A stretch of 64,000 bases of DNA from Cryptomeria japonica. Taxonomy: Eukaryota > Streptophyta > Pinopsida > Cupressales > Cupressaceae. This document shows positions 58,883-64,000 of this stretch, in pieces. A model generated the notes under the pieces. It had not been told where the DNA came from. It did no database searches and saw only the letters and a list, made by a program, of their open reading frames with translations. How positions within the stretch are numbered: position 1 is the stretch's first letter; each line of letters begins with the position of its first letter. Position numbers and translations under genes: made by a program. Where the stretch lies: NCBI RefSeq assembly GCF_030272615.1, contig NC_081414.1, positions 1,739,501-1,803,500 of the forward strand, read 5' to 3'.

Positions 58883-59911
58883 GTGGAGAAATTTAATGGA
58901 AGTAATTTTGAGATGTGGAAGCTGAAGATGGAAGATCTGCTAATAGATCGAGATCTTTGGGATGCTGTTGATGCGAATGTCCAAAGGCCCTCAGATCCTA
59001 CTGCGGCAGCTCAGTATGATGTTATGGACCGAAAAGCCAAGGGTCTAATCAGATTGTGCCTGGCAGACTCTGTTCTAATCAATGTCCATGAAGAGAACTC
59101 TGCAAAGAAGCTATGGACTAAGCTTGGTGAGATGTATCAAGCGAAATCTTTATTAAATCAAATTTTCTTAAGAAAGAAATTGTATTCCTTGAAGATGGAA
59201 GAGGGTGGACGAATTGCAGACCACCTGGAAGCATTCAATATGTTGGTGGCTCAATTAGTATCCGTCGGTGTTAAGATGGACGAGGAGGAGAAATGTCAGA
59301 TCTTGCTTTGTTCTTTGCCTGATTCGTGGGATTCTCTTGTTATGGCTATCGGTAGTACTTCTATTGTTTTGAAATCTGAAGATGTGGTGGGTGCCCTACT
59401 CGGTGAAGAGATGCAAAGGAAGGTATCCATCAGTTCAAAGGAAGCCCTAACCATTCATGGAAGACCTAAGGAGAAAGGCAAGAAGAATGAGAAGCGCGAC
59501 AAGTCCAAATCCAAAGGGAGATCAAAATCTCCTGGAAAGTCCAAAGTCATTTGCTGGAACTGCGGTAAACTGGGTCACATCTGTAAGGACTGCAAAGAAG
59601 AAAAGAAGAAGAAGAAAAAGAAAAAGTTTGATTCTGATTCTGAGTCTGACAAGGAAGATGGCGATGCATTTATTGCAGCTTTGGCGACTCATGCAGGTAA
59701 TGATGCCTGGCTAATTGACTCAGGTGCATCTTTTCATATGACTTCCAATAGAGATTGGTTTTTTGAATATGAAGGATTTAATGGAGGTAAGGTGTACTTG
59801 GGTGATGATTCACCTCTAGACATTGTTGGTCGAGGTAAAGTTAGAATCAGGTTTTCTGATGGTAGAATAAAAAGGATTAATGGTGTGCTGCATATCCCTG
59901 GATTAAAATGA
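58883..59911 (+). pseudogene. Element G Gag and start of protease
   Basis: EKFNGSNFEMWKLKMEDLL is the UBN2-type copia Gag start. LWTKLGEMYQAKSLLNQIF and LLCSLPDSWDSLVMAI follow. The zinc knuckle is CWNCGKLGHICKDC (about 59553-59595), followed by a Lys-rich run. The protease motif WLIDSGASFHMTSNRDWF is at about 59706. A TGA at 59909 interrupts GLK/NLLSVSKL. The first few Gag residues may be missing with the truncated 5' end. Confidence 0.9.
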
Positions 59912-62901
59912 AACCTGTTATCTGTGAGCAAACTGATAGATGCGGGTGTGCAGGTAGTCTTTTCTAAAGCAGGATGTAAGATATTAAGGGTGCTATGGTA
60001 GTTGCTAGAGGTGTCAGGTTTGGCACTTTGTATAAGCTTGAAGCATACACTGTTGAGTGTAATAGCACTTCTGTAAAAAGTAAATCTGTGGATACTTCAC
60101 TGGAAGATTTGAAGGTTTCACCTTCAGCAGATGGAAATGGTTTTTGGGTACCTAAGGGTGCTCTTTCATCTGAAGCAAAGTTACCTGCAGAGAAGACTAT
60201 GTTATGGCACCAGAGACTTGGCCACATTGGAGAAAAAGGTCTAAGGACATTGAAAAATAAAAACCTTGTTGAAGGTTTGAATGATTGTAATCTTGACTTT
60301 GATTTCTATGAGCATTGCATTTATGGAAAACAAAACCGCGTTCAGTTTTACTCGAGTTCTCATAAAACTTGTGGTGTTTTGGATCTTATCCATTTTGATG
60401 TGTTTGGTCCAGTAGATGTCTCTTCGATTGGAAAATCCACATATTATGTTTCATTTATTGATGATTTTAGTAGAAGGACATGGGTTTATTTTCTAAAGAG
60501 TAAATTTGAAGTTTTTAGTCGTTTTAAAGAATTTAAAGCAATGGTTGAGTTGCAGACTGGAAAGAAAATAAAATGTTTGAGAATTGATAATGGCGGTGAG
60601 TTTTGCTCTAATGATTTTGATAGATTCTGTAAAGACTATGGAATTAACAGGCAGAAGACAACTCCATATTCTCCATAGCAGAATGGAGTTGCAGAAAGAA
60701 TGAACAGGACACTGATGGAGAAGGCTAGGAGTATGTTGAGTGGTGCTGGTCTCGAACAAAAGTTTTGGGCTGAAGCTGTTGCCACTGCTTGCTACCTGAT
60801 TAACAGGTCTCCTACATCAGCTCTTGTTGATAAAATGCCTATGGAAGCATGGTCAGGTCACAAGCCTTCATTGAGACATCTTAGAGTTTTTGGTTGTGAG
60901 GCATATGCACATGTGCCAAAGGAGAAGCGAACAAAGTTGGAGAACAAGGCTGTGAAATGTATCTTCATCGGGTATAGTTATGGTGTGAAAGGATACAAGC
61001 TTTGGGACCCTATTGCACAAAAGGTAATTCACAGTAGAAGTGTTATTTTTAGAGAAATTAAGTCTCCTTCTGTTACATTGCAGCCAGAATAGACTAAAAA
61101 AGAAGATGTGATTCAACTTCCTTCTACACCTGAAAGAGTTGAATCAAGACCCCTAGATAGGCAAGAAGTTGAGGAGAGCTCGTCTAGCTCTGAATCTTCA
61201 GAAGAGGAGGAAGAACCTCCAACTCAGCTTGTTCGAAGGTCTACAAGACATAGACAACCACCTGAAAGGTATTCACCTAATGATTGGAGATGTATTTTTG
61301 CTCTGAATACTAGTGTGGATGAACCGAAATCTGTAGAAGAGGCATTAGGTATGAATGATGCAGAATCCTGGAAGATTGCTATGGAGGAAGAAATGGCAGC
61401 TTTGAAAAAGAATGATACATGGGATCTTGTACCATTTCCTGAAGGACGAAAACCTGTTGGTTGTAAATGGGTGTTCAAGAAAAAGATTGGTTCAGATGGA
61501 AGCATTGAGAAGTATAAAGCAAGGTTGGTTGCAAAAGGCTACTCTCAGGTTGAGGGTGTTAATTACGGTGAGATATTTTCTCCTGTTGCAAAAATGACGT
61601 CCATTAGATTTTTGCTTTCTATTGCTACTGCTTATGATTTAGAGGTTGAGCAAGTGGATGTGAAAACTGCTTTCCTTCATGGTGATTTGGAGGAAGATAT
61701 TTATATGACACAGCCGGAGCACTATGTGGTGAAAGGCAAAAGTAATTTGGTCTGTAAATTGAAGAAATCTTTGTATGGCCTCAAATAAAGTCCTAGGATG
61801 TGGTACCAGAAATTTGATACATATGTGTTGAGTTTGGGATTTGAACGTTCTAAATCAGATCACTGTGTTTATTATAAATCTGATGGTGATCATTTCTTAT
61901 TCATTGCATTGTATGTTGATGATATGTTATTCATTGGTAAAGGGAAAGGTATGATTTCAGAACTGAAGTCTCAGCTCGCTGCTAAATTTGAAATGAAAGA
62001 TCTTGGTGCAGCAAAGCACATTCTTGGGATGGAAATTAGAAGAGATAGGGTGAACAGAAAGCTATGGCTAGGCCAGAGTAAGTATGTGAATTCAGTGTTA
62101 CAGAGGTTCAACATGCAGAATTGTAGACCATTGAGTGTTCCTTTTACAGTTGGAACAAAACTATTTGTTTCAAATTGTCCTACATCCCCATTGGAGATGG
62201 AAGACATGAGCAGAGTGCCTTACCAGAGTGCGGTTGGAAGCTTGATGTATGCTATGGTCTGTACTAGACCAGACATTGCCCAAGCAGTGAGAGTACTTTC
62301 TAGATATATGTCTAATCCTGGTAGAGTTCATTGGGATGCAGTCAAAAGAGTCTTCAGATATTTGAAGGGTACTTCAGAGTATTCTTCGTGTTATCATGGT
62401 AATTCAGTTGGAGACATGACTTCCCTTGATATCCATGGTTATGTGGATTCAGATTGGGCAGGTGATATTGATAGCAGAAGATCCACCAGTGCTTATGTGT
62501 TTACTTTGTTTGGTGGTGCAATTAGTTGGATGAGTAAGCGATAGGTTGTGGTTGCTTTATCCACTACTGAAGCAGAGTATATGACAGCTACTCATGCTTG
62601 TAAAGAGGCCATTTGGCTTAAGAGACTGTGTTTGGATATCGAAATAAAACAAGGTATAGTGATAGTTTACTGTGACAGTCAGAGTGCAATTAGCCTAGCT
62701 AAGAACCCGACATTTCATGCCCGGACCAAACATATTGATGTTCAGTATCATTTTGTTAGAGATATGGTCGAAGATGGTAGGGTGAAGCTGGTTAAGGTGG
62801 AAACTTTGATGAATGTTGCAGATGCTTTAACTAAGGCTGTGAGCACAGAGAAGTTCAGATGGTGTTCAGAGTCTATGGGCCTTATGGCCCCTAGCAATTG
62901 A
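59912..62901 (+). pseudogene. Element G integrase, reverse transcriptase and RNase H
   Basis: After a frameshift near 59990 one frame runs to the stop at 62899. Integrase: MLWHQRLGHIGEKGL, HFDVFGPVDV, CLRIDNGGEF and QNGVAERMNR, with the D,D,E triad intact. RT: GCKWVFKKKIGSDGSIEKYK, VDVKTAFLHGDLEEDIYM and LYVDDMLFIG (about 61910). RNase H: YVDSDWAGDIDSRRST, STTEAEYMTATHACKEAIWL and HIDVQYHFVRDMVEDG. Internal stops are TAG 60676, TAG 61090, TAA 61786 and TAG 62542. Where a family residue is well known (SPxQNG, GLKxSPR, KRxVVVA) it is Gln, so C-to-T change explains them. Confidence 0.93.
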
Positions 62902-62944
62902 TTCATTGTGTTGACATTCCCTTCCGCTCCTGCAAGGTGTTCGA

Positions 62945-62957
62945 CAAGTGGGAGATT
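62945..62957 (+). other. Polypurine tract of element G
   Basis: AAGTGGGAGATT precedes TGTTGGGAAAAATGG. GTGGGAGATT before the LTR is a common copia arrangement. Confidence 0.85.
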
Positions 62958-63854
62958 TGTTGGGAAAAATGGTGTCTCAACCTTGCATTTATGCGAGGTT
63001 ACTATTTATAGTAAGTTTTCATTTGAGCATGAAATGGTGCGAAACTCTCCCTGAAGCTTCTGGTTGGCTAGATAAGCATTCCGGTAAAGTTGCGTCGCAA
63101 GGTCACAGCTAGTTTTGAAGATATTAAAGTTTTCATCTTGGAGGGGTGCGATAAAATGTTTAAACTTAATTTTGTTGGCTTTAGAGGCTCTGAAACGCCC
63201 TGAAAAGTGGCCATAACCGGTGCAGTGGGTTACGAGGTGATAGAGCACTTTGCGAGCTTTCTGACGCTTCAAATGGTTCGTCAATCGGACACCCAGTTCT
63301 CAAGTTATGGCCTCCGGAAGTTTGTACTCCTGAAATAGGAAAAATAATTTGTATCGGATACATAAATGAGCTGTAAAAGGGAGCGACACATGTTGATGTG
63401 TGCTTTACCATGTCATAGGGCATCTAGAAGGGAGATAAGGTCAGCTACACCTTATTGGGTGGTTTTAGCCCATGGTTTTGTAATACTGTTTGACAGTTTC
63501 TTGTATTGTATCTCCTATTTATGAGGTGTGTGAGATAGAGGTTGGGTGTAAGAGAGTCTTATGGCTATTGAGTTGCCTTTGAATCTCTGATTAGTGGTAC
63601 TCCTGCGAAGAGCTTGCTCTACAAGTATGTTGTAATCTATTTTTGATTGCTGAATAAAATATTGAGCTGCTTTTGGAGTGTGGGGTTTTTCTCCCGAAAG
63701 GGTTTTCCCCACGTAAATCAATGTGTTGTGGTATGAATGCTATTATATCTATTTCTATTTTTCTGTAACAGTTGTAATGATCTGAAAATTTTTTGCATTA
63801 CCCTCCTCTCAAGGTTAGTGTAGGAAGTTGTTTCTGCTACTTAACTTCCTTACA
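62958..63854 (+). repeat. 3' LTR of element G
   Basis: It starts TGTTGGGAAAAATGG. I place its end at CTTCCTTACA (63854) because immediately beyond it the minus strand becomes clean LINE DUF4283 coding sequence; an earlier TGTAACA (63764-63770) is possible. There is no second copy in the window to fix the border. A minus-strand frame here is not a gene. Confidence 0.7.
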
Positions 63855-64000
63855 CAAAGCCCATTTCCATTTAGCATAAGCCCTAACAACCTCAATGTTT
63901 GGGCATGGTCCCATGTATTTACCCACCATAGAGTTCAACATCCTACTTATGTTATGGTCCAAAACCGAATCAGGAATAGATATGGCAAACCTACCACCAA
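63855..64000 (-). pseudogene. LINE DUF4283 domain fragment
   Basis: On the minus strand from the window edge: FAISIPDSVLDHNISRML, VGKYMGPCPNIEVVRAYA and KWKWAL. The PN(I)xVVRAYxxxKW pattern is typical of DUF4283, the N-terminal domain of many plant L1 ORFs. The frame stops being LINE-like exactly at G's LTR. It is therefore the upstream part of the LINE at 53897-58868. Confidence 0.75.

Larger units (their letters stand above)
58869..63854 (+). mobile_element. Element G: Ty1/copia retrotransposon lacking its 5' LTR
   Basis: It carries gag, protease, integrase, RT and RNase H (58883-62901), a purine tract and a 3' LTR (62958-63854). Left of 58880 there is no LTR or primer-binding site, only T-rich sequence and then LINE coding sequence, so the 5' end is truncated. 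It lies between two parts of one LINE (DUF4283 at the right, linker at the left). The second half of DUF4283 and the zinc knuckle of the LINE are missing, so the event included a deletion. No target duplication is found. Confidence 0.85.

Overview
This window looks like pure repeat landscape from a large plant nuclear genome. It holds full-length and broken LTR retrotransposons, one plant L1-type LINE and one foldback DNA element, nested inside one another. I found no host housekeeping gene, tRNA or rRNA. The element families (Tat-lineage Ty3/gypsy with two RNase H domains, Ty1/copia elements primed by initiator tRNA-Met, an L1 LINE with DUF4283 and RNase H) and 64 kb without a host gene suggest a giant, repeat-rich genome. 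A conifer or other gymnosperm is my best guess, but the sequence does not prove it.

Layout, outermost to innermost. Element B, a Tat gypsy on the minus strand, is the base layer and survives in three pieces: 34694-38076 (gag, protease, G-patch), 13415-15791 (RT and RNase H) and 1-3884 (integrase, then the tail of an opposite-strand gene). Three elements sit in B. C (3885-13414, minus, TSD TTATC) is a copia-type LTR element with no pol. A (15792-34693, minus, TSD GATAG) is a complete 18.9-kb Tat gypsy of B's own kind. D (from 38077, plus) is a copia element whose right end lies outside the window. C contains foldback element H (7736-9789, TSD TGT). D contains a solo LTR (38399-39752, TSD GTTGT), the pol-less element E (43303-51289, TSD ACACA), and from 51518 a piece of a third element, F, of the same ORF2 type. 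An L1-like LINE (minus, about 53897-58868 and 63855-64000) follows F and is itself split by copia element G (plus, about 58869-63854). For A, C, E and H, joining the flanks with one target-site copy makes the host element's reading frame continuous, which strongly supports the nesting.

Two things stand out. First, gypsy element A carries on its opposite strand, just inside its 3' LTR, a gene-like cassette. It has a TATA box, a short ATG exon, a GTGAGT donor, a 924-bp intron, a phase-0 acceptor, and a plant mobile domain (PMD) protein; B keeps a matching tail. A degenerate GCGTCTGTG motif is iterated, in sense orientation, both in the leader of A's gag transcript and in the intron of the PMD gene. 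Second, C, E and F share a second large ORF (ORF2) of unknown function. C and E pair it with a Gag-like coiled-coil protein bearing several zinc knuckles (five in E) and lack protease, integrase, RT and RNase H. They look like a lineage of large non-autonomous copia derivatives, and D, whose LTR resembles C's, is a candidate autonomous partner.

Almost every coding region is decayed, mostly by nonsense codons of a type that C-to-T change would give. A's gag-pol is one frame of about 2,500 codons with ten internal stops and no frameshift. Coordinates of LTRs with TSDs are exact as read; borders of F, the LINE and G's left end are approximate.
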